From NCBI GenBank assembly GCA_012271065.1, contig JAAXHE010000037.1, positions 1 through 64,000 on the forward strand: a stretch of DNA of 64,000 nucleotides, read 5' to 3'. Positions 1 to 9,000 of this stretch are shown here, one piece after another. The notes under the pieces are model-generated. The model was given only the letters and a program-made list of their open reading frames with translations, searched no databases and was not told the origin of the DNA. The position numbers and the translations under genes are program-made. Position 1 is the first letter of the stretch, and every line of letters starts with the position of its first letter. The DNA is from Candidatus Latescibacterota bacterium (lineage in GTDB: Bacteria > Latescibacterota > UBA2968 > GCA-2709665).

Positions 1-2
1 AG

Positions 3-785
3 ATGATGACGATCGGATTGGGGTCCCACAGGGGGGCCACTCTGGCGCATTCGATGGGTGCGGACGGATTGCCGCTGATGATCTCTGACTGGGGGCGGAT
101 CATACTTCGGGAGGCCCCCATCGCGCTCGGCGTCGCGATCCTGGAAAACGCCTGCGAGCAGACGGCAAAAGTGGTTGCCGTGGAGCCGGACGAGCTTCCG
201 ACGGTCGAACCGGAACTGCTGGATGAGGCACGGGAACTGATGCCCCGGATACCCGCCGAACGGATCGACCTCCTGATCGTGGACCGGATCGGCAAGAATA
301 TCAGCGGAACGGGAATGGACCCCAACATCATCGGACGGATTTGGCTGGCGGGTGTCGAGGAGCCGGATTCGCCGCGAATCGAACGCATCGTCGTACTGAA
401 CCTGACACCCGAGACGCACGGCAACGCCAATGGGATCGGCCTTGCTGACGTGACCACGCGCCGGCTTGTGGACCGTATCGACTTCAAGGCGACGTACGCC
501 AACGCGATGACCAGCACGTTCCTGAATCGCGCGTACATACCCATCGTGGGCGAAAACGACCGGGAGGCGATCGAAATTGCGCTTGGCACGTGCGGGAACG
601 GCGGGAACGGGGGCGTGAGAGTGATGCGGATACGATCGACGCTGGAACTGGAACACCTCTGGGCATCCGAGGCGCTCCTTCCGGAGCTCTCCGCGTTGCC
701 GGAGGTGGAAGTGTCAGGCGAACCGGCAGGAATGGACTTCGACGGGGAGGGCAATCTGACGATGTCCGGTTCGCGGTCCGGGTGA
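3..785 (+). CDS. LarA-like (DUF2088) protein, C-terminal part, truncated by window edge
   Basis: The frame is open to the left edge, so the first ATG at position 3 is probably internal and the N-terminal part lies outside. The visible 260 residues resemble the LarA/DUF2088 family, whose founding member is the nickel-pincer lactate racemase. The family-like stretch KNISGTGMDPNIIGR (about residues 98-112) is followed by GNANGIGLADVTTRR, a typical region of the LarA-like proteins found beside sugar-acid genes. The nickel-ligand region of LarA lies N-terminally and cannot be checked. Racemase activity is therefore not shown. The gene runs convergently towards a DHDPS-family aldolase gene, which fits a carboxylic-acid catabolic locus. 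Family call fairly sure, substrate unknown. Confidence 0.7.
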   Translation: MMTIGLGSHRGATLAHSMGADGLPLMISDWGRIILREAPIALGVAILENACEQTAKVVAVEPDELPTVEPELLDEARELMPRIPAERIDLLIVDRIGKNISGTGMDPNIIGRIWLAGVEEPDSPRIERIVVLNLTPETHGNANGIGLADVTTRRLVDRIDFKATYANAMTSTFLNRAYIPIVGENDREAIEIALGTCGNGGNGGVRVMRIRSTLELEHLWASEALLPELSALPEVEVSGEPAGMDFDGEGNLTMSGSRSG

Positions 786-858
786 CGACCGGCCGGGGAC
801 GGACGTGATTATGCGAATGGTTCAACCCTTACCGAGGTGGGGGAGTCAGCAAGGGGCG

Positions 859-1809
859 CTAAAACACCCCCTTTTTCTTCAACAGACGTCGGACCCTGGC
901 CCGGTCTCTCGTCCCGAGGACATCGCCGGAGGGTGCGACGGACATTTGCGCCTGCTGCGTGTCCCTCATGGGCCCTCCCGCAAGGCCCATCATCTCCAGA
1001 CCGGCCTTGAGCATGGGCGTTCCGAGTTCGCCTCTCAGGGTTGTCAGCGGCTCGAACCAGTCCCGGAGTTCCATCGCCGATTTCCAGTGCCGCCGCATAC
1101 CGGCATTGTGCATCTCGATGGACATCGGCAGGGTAAGGTTGGCCATTCCCGTTGTGAATCCGCTGGCGCCCGCGAGATAGTAGTAGGGCGCCATATTCTC
1201 GCCGCCGCCCGTGATAATGGGCACGCGGTGGCCGATGGCCCTGCAGCCCGTCCGCACCCAGTCGACGGCATTGCTCTCCTCCTTGATGGCGACGACCCCT
1301 GCGAGCCTGGAAAACCGCCTGACAAGATCAATTGAGAGGAGTTGCCGCGGCGCCCGGAACGGGATGATGCCGATATCCACGGCTTTCGCGATTGACAGGT
1401 GGTGTCGCCAGATCGCCGCTTCGCCTCGGGCAACGACGGGGTCGTGCGGCATGACAAGCAGGGCGTCGCAGCCGGCGTCCTGCGCACTTTCCGCCATCTT
1501 CACGGCTTTTCCCGTGCTCCATCCGATGCCGCAAACGATCCTGCACGACCCCCGGACGCCCGCAACCGCCGCGGCGGCCAGATCTTTGACTTCGGATGGC
1601 GACAGGGCGTAGAATTCCCCCGATCCGCCGCAGATCACGAGGGTCTTCCGGCCCTTGATCCCTGCAAGATAACGCGCGTTCTTCTCCAGGCCCCCCGTAT
1701 CGATCCGATATGCGCCCTTTCGGTTCAGCGCGATCTTCATCGGCGTCATCACGAAGACGTAGACCCCTCGTGCGTTCGTCGACCTTCGCAATGTCCCGCT
1801 ATCGCCCAT
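859..1809 (-). CDS. dihydrodipicolinate synthase (DHDPS)/N-acetylneuraminate lyase family aldolase
   Basis: This is a class I aldolase of the DapA/NanA TIM-barrel family, which forms a Schiff base between pyruvate (or another 2-oxo acid) and an active-site lysine. The Schiff-base lysine is visible in GVVAIKEES, and the glycine-rich GGGENM stretch follows about 30 residues later, as usual. I start the gene at the ATG at 1809 (316 aa), because GGAGA lies nine bases upstream. A GTG at 1845 would add 12 residues but has a weaker SD. It sits 49 bases after an HpaI-type aldolase gene on the same strand. That pairing, and the lack of other lysine genes nearby, argues for a sugar-acid or hydroxy-acid aldolase rather than lysine biosynthesis. 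Confidence 0.8.
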   Translation of the reverse strand: MGDSGTLRRSTNARGVYVFVMTPMKIALNRKGAYRIDTGGLEKNARYLAGIKGRKTLVICGGSGEFYALSPSEVKDLAAAAVAGVRGSCRIVCGIGWSTGKAVKMAESAQDAGCDALLVMPHDPVVARGEAAIWRHHLSIAKAVDIGIIPFRAPRQLLSIDLVRRFSRLAGVVAIKEESNAVDWVRTGCRAIGHRVPIITGGGENMAPYYYLAGASGFTTGMANLTLPMSIEMHNAGMRRHWKSAMELRDWFEPLTTLRGELGTPMLKAGLEMMGLAGGPMRDTQQAQMSVAPSGDVLGTRDRARVRRLLKKKGVF

Positions 1810-1858
1810 GACTGACGTTCTCCGCGCCGGCGCCGGCCGATGCACGCCTCGTGCAACG

Positions 1859-2626
1859 TTACGCCGTATGCGGATCGAATGCGGCCGAGACGTTCTGCAT
1901 GCCGGCCGCGACGAGGCCCCCGTCCGATCCGAGCGCTATAAAGGTGAACCCGTCCCGCACCGCGGCGTCGAGATGATCCGGGTCCAGAAGCAGTATACCG
2001 GCGGCCTTGCCCGCCTGTCTGGCGGCGTGTGAGACCCTTGCCCTGGCATCCAGAAACCGGGGATGGTCGAACTGTTGCGGAATCCCCAGGTTGACGCTGA
2101 GGTCGAGGGGGCCGATAAACAGGACGTCCACGCCGTCTACCGCGGCGATATCGTCAATGGCGTTTACGGCTTCCGGGGTTTCAATCTGCACGACCGTTGT
2201 CAGCAACTCGTGGGACTTACTGAAATATTCCTCGAAGTCCCGTCCAAACTCGCTGCCCCGATTCAATTTTGCAACGCCCCGGATACCTCGCGGGGGATAG
2301 CGGCTCGAAGCCACGGCCTGCTCGGCCTCTGCCACCGTGCTCACGTAAGGTACCATGACTCCCGAAGCGCCCATATCCAGGACACGTTTGAATCTGGGGG
2401 GTTCGTTGGCCGCGATACGCACGATGGGCACGGCGGGCGTTCCCGAGACCACCTGAAGCTGGATTCGAAGCGTTTCCAGGTCCGACGCGCCGTGTTCGAT
2501 GTCGATCAGGACCCAGTCCAGACCGCTCTTCCCGGCGATCTCAGCCGTGACGGCGGACCCCAGGTTCAGGAATGTCCCTGCTACGACTTTACGCTCAAGC
2601 GCGCGTCGGCGTATGCTCTTCATCAT
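1859..2626 (-). CDS. HpcH/HpaI family class II aldolase
   Basis: 255 residues matching the HpcH/HpaI family of metal-dependent aldolases (4-hydroxy-2-oxoheptanedioate aldolase and 2-dehydro-3-deoxyglucarate aldolase relatives). Visible family features are GTFLNLGSA near the N-terminus, WVLIDIEHGASD with the active-site region around residue 40, PRGIRG around residue 112, VVQIETPEAV (metal-binding Glu) and DVLFIGPLDLSVNLG. These are the usual metal and phosphate/carboxylate binding segments, so it is probably active. Two ATG codons in tandem open the frame. An AAGG element upstream suits either. It is the upstream gene of a two-aldolase pair that likely degrades a sugar acid to pyruvate and an aldehyde. 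Exact substrate not deducible. Confidence 0.88.
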   Translation of the reverse strand: MMKSIRRRALERKVVAGTFLNLGSAVTAEIAGKSGLDWVLIDIEHGASDLETLRIQLQVVSGTPAVPIVRIAANEPPRFKRVLDMGASGVMVPYVSTVAEAEQAVASSRYPPRGIRGVAKLNRGSEFGRDFEEYFSKSHELLTTVVQIETPEAVNAIDDIAAVDGVDVLFIGPLDLSVNLGIPQQFDHPRFLDARARVSHAARQAGKAAGILLLDPDHLDAAVRDGFTFIALGSDGGLVAAGMQNVSAAFDPHTA

Positions 2627-2749
2627 TACGGAGCCTTTCTGTACGGAGCTGAGGATCGTGGGGGCGCGGCGGGACCCGGTCGGCCGTCGCGCCGGGTCTC
2701 CCGTGACCGATCCTGGATGGGTGGAACAGCGGGCGGCGCAAAGGTGGGA

Positions 2750-2995
2750 TTATGTATCGTCGCAGTCGGGGCGGTCCGGATCCTCGATGACGACACCGTC
2801 GCGGAGGTATTCCAGCGCCTTGGTATAGCTTCTGTTCTTCAGGAAATGATCGAGTTGCCGGGACGTGAAGGGGGCCAGTCTACGGTGGAGCGTAGCCAGA
2901 TGGTGCAGGTGGTCCGCGATCGGTTCTCTTTTTTCAATGGCTTCCATCAGCGCTTCCAATGCGTTCCTCAGCGATGCAGCTTGTGCCGACGTCAC
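2750..2995 (-). CDS. small hypothetical protein, 81 aa, GTG start
   Basis: The longer open frame here (to 3316) becomes low-quality upstream, but a GTG at 2995 is preceded by a strong GGAGG five bases away, giving an 81-residue protein. It is charged and probably helical: an N-terminal half rich in Ala, Leu and Glu, a middle with HHLATLHRRLAPF, then DHFLKNRSYTKALEYL, which looks like a helix-turn-helix hairpin of a TPR-like pair. No known family recognised. It lies between the HpaI aldolase and the AAC(3)-family gene on the same strand and could be co-transcribed with either. Confidence 0.55.
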   Translation of the reverse strand: MTSAQAASLRNALEALMEAIEKREPIADHLHHLATLHRRLAPFTSRQLDHFLKNRSYTKALEYLRDGVVIEDPDRPDCDDT

Positions 2996-3098
2996 GAAAA
3001 CCTCCTTCTGGATCCTGCCTGCGGCTGGTTCGGTCCGGTGTTCGTCCCGGAATTGGATCGTCCTGTTTCGACCGACGTGTAGCCCGGCCGGAAACGGC

Positions 3099-3776
3099 CT
3101 ATTTGAAATAGGCTTCCGGCCGTCCTTCCACCTCCTCGACAAGCGTGTCCACATAGGCCCGGATGGGGAAGAGCCGGCATCCGGCATCGCCCACCGGCCC
3201 CCGGTTGAGCTCGCCGTTTTGTTCCCAGAATGCCCCCATCGCCGGTCGGTTGATCCTTCCATAGGCGGCATCCGGCTCGTTCTCGAGGCGCTGGTGCCAG
3301 CAGATGACTTCAACAAGATGTATGTAGGTGGAGGTTTCGTACGTCACGCCCAGCATGAGCACCTTGCCGCCGGCCCCATACGCGCGGACCATAGGTGAAT
3401 TGTCGCCGTAAGTCTTGCCCCACGGGTCGCGGTCCCACGGAGAAGAACGCCCGCATCTGTCGCGGTGGCCCTCAACGAACGCCCGGGCGTTTGTGCCGCG
3501 GGCGGCGACGGAATGGGAGTAGTGGTCGGAGCGATACGTACCGGGCAGCGTGCGGAAGAACTCGGTGAGCCAACCCACCGTCGAGGGTGTGGTATCCGGG
3601 TCCCAGGTCTCGGCGCGCAACCGGTTGTCCTCCAGGAGATTGAATGAAGGCATCAGGATGAGGCCGCCCGGATTCGTCGCGTTCTCAAGGGCTCTAACGA
3701 CGGTAAGCGCGCCACCGTCGACCCGTCCGAGGCTCTTGAAGGACGAATGAATGAAGAGCGTATCCCCCGGTTCCAC
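3099..3776 (-). CDS. aminoglycoside N(3)-acetyltransferase (AAC(3)) family protein
   Basis: The protein matches the AAC(3)/YokD fold family of acetyl-CoA dependent antibiotic N-acetyltransferases: DTLFIHSSFKSLG at the N-terminus, GGLILMPSFN, then SDHYSHSVAARG and the SPWDRDPWGK stretch, with the conserved GVTYETSTYIHLVE near residue 145. Many environmental members do not confer resistance, so antibiotic inactivation is not implied. The first ordinary start in frame is the GTG at 3776, yet the reading frame continues upstream for about 18 more codons with family-like residues (DTIGRDLRALG) and a strong AAGGAG at 3840-3846 sits eight bases before an in-frame GTT at 3828-3830. The real start may therefore be upstream and non-canonical. 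Confidence 0.8.
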   Translation of the reverse strand: MEPGDTLFIHSSFKSLGRVDGGALTVVRALENATNPGGLILMPSFNLLEDNRLRAETWDPDTTPSTVGWLTEFFRTLPGTYRSDHYSHSVAARGTNARAFVEGHRDRCGRSSPWDRDPWGKTYGDNSPMVRAYGAGGKVLMLGVTYETSTYIHLVEVICWHQRLENEPDAAYGRINRPAMGAFWEQNGELNRGPVGDAGCRLFPIRAYVDTLVEEVEGRPEAYFK

Positions 3777-3934
3777 GCCAAGCGCTCTCAGGTCCCGGCC
3801 GATCGTATCGAGCGTATGCGTCCGGGGAACGGTGTTATCTCCTTCCGACGACAGTTCGCTGACTGTTCCGATACTTTACGCAAAATTCCCCCCGGGATGC
3901 AGCGTTCAGGGAGAATTCGGGACTAAAAAAAGGT

Positions 3935-4477
3935 TCAGGCACGGGTTCCCGTAGGGAATACGGCGGTCTGGACAAACCGGTCGTGCAGCGCCTGTCTGGC
4001 GGCGCCCAGTGCGAGAAAGCATCCGAAGAAGACGATCAAGCCCCCTGCCAACCCTACAACCGTCAACAGTTGGCTCCCGGTGAGCGAGACAAGCAGCGTC
4101 GCAAAGACCTTTATCTGTTTTACAATCATGCGGAGAATCAGCGTACCGGTGCTTGCCGGCGCGCCGCTGGCGTCCCTGATGTGAATCCTGACGATCATCT
4201 TTCCGGGCGATGCGCCGGTGAGACCCTCGATCAGGCAGTAGAGGAGCTGGACGGCGGATACGACGACGCCCACGCTCGCCATAAGCGCCGTCAGTTCAGA
4301 CAGGTCGTTCAGGCTCGACGGAATCGTGGAGCCGTCGTCTCCAGTGAAAAGGCCCGTAACGGAGGTCAGGATCCAGATGGCGATGACGTCGATTGCAAAC
4401 GCGACGAACCGTCTGTTGAACCCGATTCTGGCGGCGGCGTCAAACGGTCGCATCTCCGATAGCGGTTCGTCGGCCAT
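3935..4477 (-). CDS. RDD-family membrane protein
   Basis: 180 residues from the ATG at 4477, which has GGAAA upstream. A longer frame to 4624 exists but its extra residues look non-coding. The protein has the RDD signature: NRRFVAFAIDVIAIWIL (Arg and Asp in the first membrane helix), a second hydrophobic segment around VGVVVSAVQLLYCLIEG, the following TGASPGKMIVRIHIRD with the typical GK-R pattern, and a C-terminal helix of about 20 residues. RDD proteins are small multispan membrane proteins, some of which act as sodium or proton antiporters. Function here is unknown. It follows the polyamine gene by 164 bases. Confidence 0.8.
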   Translation of the reverse strand: MADEPLSEMRPFDAAARIGFNRRFVAFAIDVIAIWILTSVTGLFTGDDGSTIPSSLNDLSELTALMASVGVVVSAVQLLYCLIEGLTGASPGKMIVRIHIRDASGAPASTGTLILRMIVKQIKVFATLLVSLTGSQLLTVVGLAGGLIVFFGCFLALGAARQALHDRFVQTAVFPTGTRA

Positions 4478-4641
4478 TGCTGTTTCCTTTAACTCACTTC
4501 CTGCGGATTTTGCCTGGCGGTCGTCGCTGAAGCTACGCTCAGGCGTGCCCGTTGTCAACCAAAAAGCAGAGGAACCACCGTCGGACGGCCCTACACGATT
4601 TCGCCGGGAATGTGTTGTGGTCATCCGCGATATTGCCGGTG

Positions 4642-5928
4642 TTAGGACCGCGCCGGCATCGGGGTTTCACCTCGCAGAAGACGTCTGACGTACGGGGGGA
4701 GTACAAAGGCGGCTTTGTGAATTTCGTCGTTGTAATATTGCAGGTTCTGGGCATCCGCAAAGCGGCGGGCTTTCGCCGGAACGATGTCGTTCTGCGGGTC
4801 CGCACACTCGGCCGTGGCATAAGAAAAGCTGAGCAGACCGGTCGCATACGTGGGGATGCAGGCCAGGTAGCAGTGTACGTTTCCTGTGCCGAAGACCGTT
4901 TCCTGGCGTCTGTATATTTCAGAGAAAGTCCGGCTGTCGAGCGCAGGCGGTTCCGTTTGCGCGGCCATAACCCCTCCGGGACCGAGGCTTTCCCGGACCC
5001 GCCCGTAGAAGGGTTCTGAAAACAGATGTTGGGGCCCGCCGGCGGGATTGGCGACATCGACGATCGCGAGATCGAAGGACCCGGCGGGGCAGGTTTGCAG
5101 AAAGTCGAAACCGTCCGCGATGTAAAGCGAGAGTCTGGGGTCATCGAAGGCCGGCGCGAGGGCCGGGAAGTGTTTCCTGCATGCGCTGACAACCGCGTCG
5201 TCGAGTTCAACGACGACGACCTCCTCGATCCGCCGGTAACGCAAGAGTTCTCGAAGGGCGCCGCCGTCGCCGCCCCCGACAACCAGGGCTCGCCTCGCGT
5301 CGGGGCGGGTCTGCATGGGTACGTGGACGATCATCTCGTGGTAGATGTACTCGTCGCGTTCCGTGCATACGATCGCCCCGTCGATCACCAGCGTCTTGCC
5401 GTACCCGTAGCTGTCGAGAACTTCGATTTTCTGATGTGGCGACTCGTGCTGGAAGAGCGCGCCGGCGTGCCTGAGCGAGAGGGCAATCTGTTCCTCCCGC
5501 CTGGTAAACCAGAGATTGCGGATGTGCGCTGGAGGATCTTCCGCGGCTGCCTGCGTCGACGTGGCATCGGCCTGAGCGGGACCATCGAACTGGCCGCGAT
5601 CGATTTCCCGGGTCGTTCCGTGAGCGGCTTTCAGGTCCGATTTAAGCACATCATAGGCCGACCACGGATCGATCGTATCTCCGCAGGTAAACAGATCGAC
5701 CGCGGCGAAACCGTACTCCGGCCAGGTATGGATGGAGAGGTGACTCTCGTGGATGACAACGACGCCGGAGACGCCGTAAGGCGAAAAACGATGGAAGGAC
5801 GTGTTGATAACGGTGGCGTTCGCCGCTCGAGCCGCGCGAACCATGCACACTTCGATGCGGATGACGTCGTTCAGTACGGATGCGGGAGCCCCGTAAAGCT
5901 CAACCAGAATGTGTCTGCCGAGAGACAC
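4642..5928 (-). CDS. fused S-adenosylmethionine decarboxylase - spermidine synthase
   Basis: One 428-residue chain carries two consecutive polyamine enzymes. Residues 1-110 are a class 1b SpeD/SpeH AdoMet decarboxylase: the [12 protein letters not shown] motif gives the self-cleavage Glu61/Ser62 (future pyruvoyl), with His67 and Cys82 as processing and catalytic residues. A linker of about 25 Ala/Asp/Pro-rich residues leads to a full aminopropyltransferase: [35 protein letters not shown] for decarboxylated AdoMet, and VVELDD. The usual DSSDP motif reads DVANP (residues 291-295): the first Asp is kept, the second is Asn. The GTG at 5928 is the start because a stop lies two codons upstream. The fusion would channel decarboxylated AdoMet to the transferase. 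Acceptor amine uncertain. Confidence 0.9.
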   Translation of the reverse strand: MSLGRHILVELYGAPASVLNDVIRIEVCMVRAARAANATVINTSFHRFSPYGVSGVVVIHESHLSIHTWPEYGFAAVDLFTCGDTIDPWSAYDVLKSDLKAAHGTTREIDRGQFDGPAQADATSTQAAAEDPPAHIRNLWFTRREEQIALSLRHAGALFQHESPHQKIEVLDSYGYGKTLVIDGAIVCTERDEYIYHEMIVHVPMQTRPDARRALVVGGGDGGALRELLRYRRIEEVVVVELDDAVVSACRKHFPALAPAFDDPRLSLYIADGFDFLQTCPAGSFDLAIVDVANPAGGPQHLFSEPFYGRVRESLGPGGVMAAQTEPPALDSRTFSEIYRRQETVFGTGNVHCYLACIPTYATGLLSFSYATAECADPQNDIVPAKARRFADAQNLQYYNDEIHKAAFVLPPYVRRLLRGETPMPARS

Positions 5929-6020
5929 GGTCTACGGCTTCCGTAGCTGGTAGCGGCATTGACACGCCGGGCGGGGTTCCCGGTGCGCCGATGGACGTGG
6001 AAGGAGGTGTCGGGCCGGCA

Positions 6021-9000
6021 TCAGAGGTTCTCCCCCGCGGACGCCAGGTTGGCCGTCCGGCCCCTGTCGATCAGCTCGTCGCCATCATTCGCGTATTGAC
6101 GCTGATTTTCTTCGGGAATCGTACGCCAGATGAGGAACTGTTTCCGGATCTGGTTCATGAAGCGCTGGTTGCATCGTTTCCACGAGGCGAGATCGCCCGA
6201 AAGACGGTCAATGGTTATTTCAAGCGCGTGGATGTCGAACGCGCCAGTGGGCGTGGACGTGAGGCTGATGTTCTGGCTTACCCCGAGATCGAAGGGCGCC
6301 AGCCAGATTGTCGTATCTATACGATAGCCACGGCCCCGGTCGGTGTCATACGTGGACAGGTTGGCCCCGTGGGTAAAGAAGGTGCCCATCGAGCTTTCCG
6401 TATGGAAGTCGAAGTACCTGGTGAGAAACGTAAACAGCCCCAGAACCTCGCCGCCGGATATGGTGAACGGAAACTCGAAGCGCCAGCGGTCCCCGTCCGG
6501 TTCGGGGAGTTTCCAGCGCCGGGTGATATCCGGAACCGCCATCTGGGAAGCCCGCCGTGCAGGGTATACGGTGGACAGGATCACCACGAGCATGACAAGC
6601 GTCGAGGAGGCCATGGCCGATACCGAAGAATAGTTCACGGTTATACCCTCCAGAAGCCCCTGCCAGAGTACGACTTTGGACACGCCCTGTGCCAGCAGAT
6701 AGCCCGAGACCGCGCCGAGCACCGCGTACACGCAGGACTCGGCCAGGAACAGGAAGGCGATGTGGACGGGCGCCAGACCGACCGAGGAATAGATGCCGAT
6801 TTCCCGGAATCGTTCGTACACCGATCCCATCATCGTGTTCAATACGATCAGCGCCGCTATGGCGATGGGAACGAAGAGGTTGGCGAGGCCCTGGGGCGAC
6901 GCCTGTCCGTACGAGGAGTACACGGAAACGGCAATTCGCCCGATCTTTCCCTCAGGCGAAATGTCCGGTATTCCAGCGAAGAGGACGACGGACAGCCGCG
7001 AGATGAAACTCTCCACGCGCGCCTTGACGACCGACGGTTCCCTGAACCGGACCGCAATTGCCTGGAGCGGGCTGTTGACCTCCCTCAGGGTCTGGTAGGG
7101 GACCACCATCACGTTTGCCGGGTCGAGGTGTTCGAACTCCATGATTTCGACGTCCGTCTCCTCCAGTCCGGCCTTCTCCCGCTTCTCCTGCTGGGCCATC
7201 TGCATGAACACGTTCTCGTCGGTCAGCACGAAATCGGCCGGCGTGAGCGGCTCGCCATCGAGGTCTTCCAGATCTTTCATCCGTTCTGCGTCGATCAGTC
7301 CGACAACCTTGAAACGCTCTCCGAAGAGGCGTACCTCCGCCTGTCCGATATCGGATTCACCGATCTTCAGAAGGTCCGCCATCGCCTGGGGCAGCACGGT
7401 GACGTTTCGTTCGTCCGGAAGGAACCACCGACCGGCGGACAGGCAGTCCTGGATTCCGATCACATCGGTCTCCTGCGCGGTCAGACCCACAATGCCGAGC
7501 GCGTTTGCCGACGCGCTGTCCGATACGACCTGGATGGCTTTTTTCTCTTTGGAGGCGTACCAGCTGCGCGGCGCAATCACGGCTTCCTTTCCGAAGTTGG
7601 CCTGCGCATAGTCCAGAACGGATTCCTCCAGCGGCGCCCAGTACTTGCTGCGGATGAGCATCCCCGGATACGGGCCCAGATTGTCGCGCGCGATCTGGTG
7701 AAACTTGAGCTGGGACTTGATGGAAGAGAAAGAAAGGACGGTAAAGGTGAGCAGCACCAGCGTGGTAAACGTAAGCAGCGTTCTGAGTTTGCGCCGCTTC
7801 ATGTTGGCGATGCCCAGTTGAAACGCAGCCAGAGAGGCGGAAATCCGTCCCACGTCCACGTCGTGGATAACGGCGGCCTCCGTGCGGAGGTTGCGCATTT
7901 GACTGTTGAAGCGGGAGAATACCAGACTGATTACGAAGCTGGCCAGCGACAAAAGTACAAAGGCGAGGAGAATTACGAAAGGATTGGAAAGGTCGAACGC
8001 GGGATGGACGATCGACAGGAAGATCCAGATCACTACGAAAATGCCGGCAAAACCCGCAATCTGGCGCCGGATATCCACCGCAGTGAAAATCAGACGCTCT
8101 CCGAAGAAGGCACATGGAAGCACCAGGGCCATAAAGAAGATGATGCCGCGAATCACGTCGTTCTGCGTCCCCTTTACATCGGGATACGCACGTGACTCGA
8201 GACCCAGAGCGGCCCGCGAATGTCTGATGAAATCGTCCCACCGCAATTCCTGCCGGGAGGCGTCCGCCTCGTCCAGGTGTTCCTTCGCCCTGCTGTGCAG
8301 ATCGGCAAGACGGTCGTTTTCGATTCCGAAGGCATGAAGTTCGCGCATTCTGGCGTGGTCCAGGACCCACATGTCTCTGGCGGCCTGGTAAGCCGTGTGC
8401 GTGATTGCGCCGTGGGTGGCGGCTACAAATCCGCTTTTATGCGCAGCTTCGACGCTGGTTGTATCCGTTGCATTCAGCAGCAGGTAGCGGATGCCGATCC
8501 CGCGCGTATGCATGGTGAGCTTGAGTCTTGTGCCGGGAGGGGTGAACACGACCCCCACCGGCTCGTTGGGGCCGTAGCCCAGGGTATATCCATATTCTCT
8601 CGGAGCAGTGTTCCCGTCACCGTACAGGGAGAGACTCGGGAGTTTGGTGAGGTAACGCGGGTCCACGGTTTCGTAAAAATCCGTAGAAACACAGGGAAAC
8701 AGGATGCGCGTGGCGCGTGTTATCCACCAGTCCATGCCGAATTCAGGCTTATAGATCCGGGCTGCCTGCCCTCGATCTGTCGCATAGGTGATTTCGCCGC
8801 TTTGCGGGTCGAGATAAAAGGCATCGAGTCCAACCCAGCGCACGGCGAGACCCGGAACGTAGAACTCGCCGTTTTCGTCGGCCTGATCGTAGAAAATGGC
8901 ACGTACGCCCTTGACCGATTTCTCGTAAGACATTCGCAATACCGCCACCGCGCCCTTGCGGGGCCGGTCCGGCGTGATGCTGCGCCGGGGAAAGGTGAGG

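Noticed and set aside
5880..8195. 771-codon plus-strand open frame
   Set aside because: Antisense to the M28-FtsX gene, with random-looking His/Arg-rich protein and no SD.
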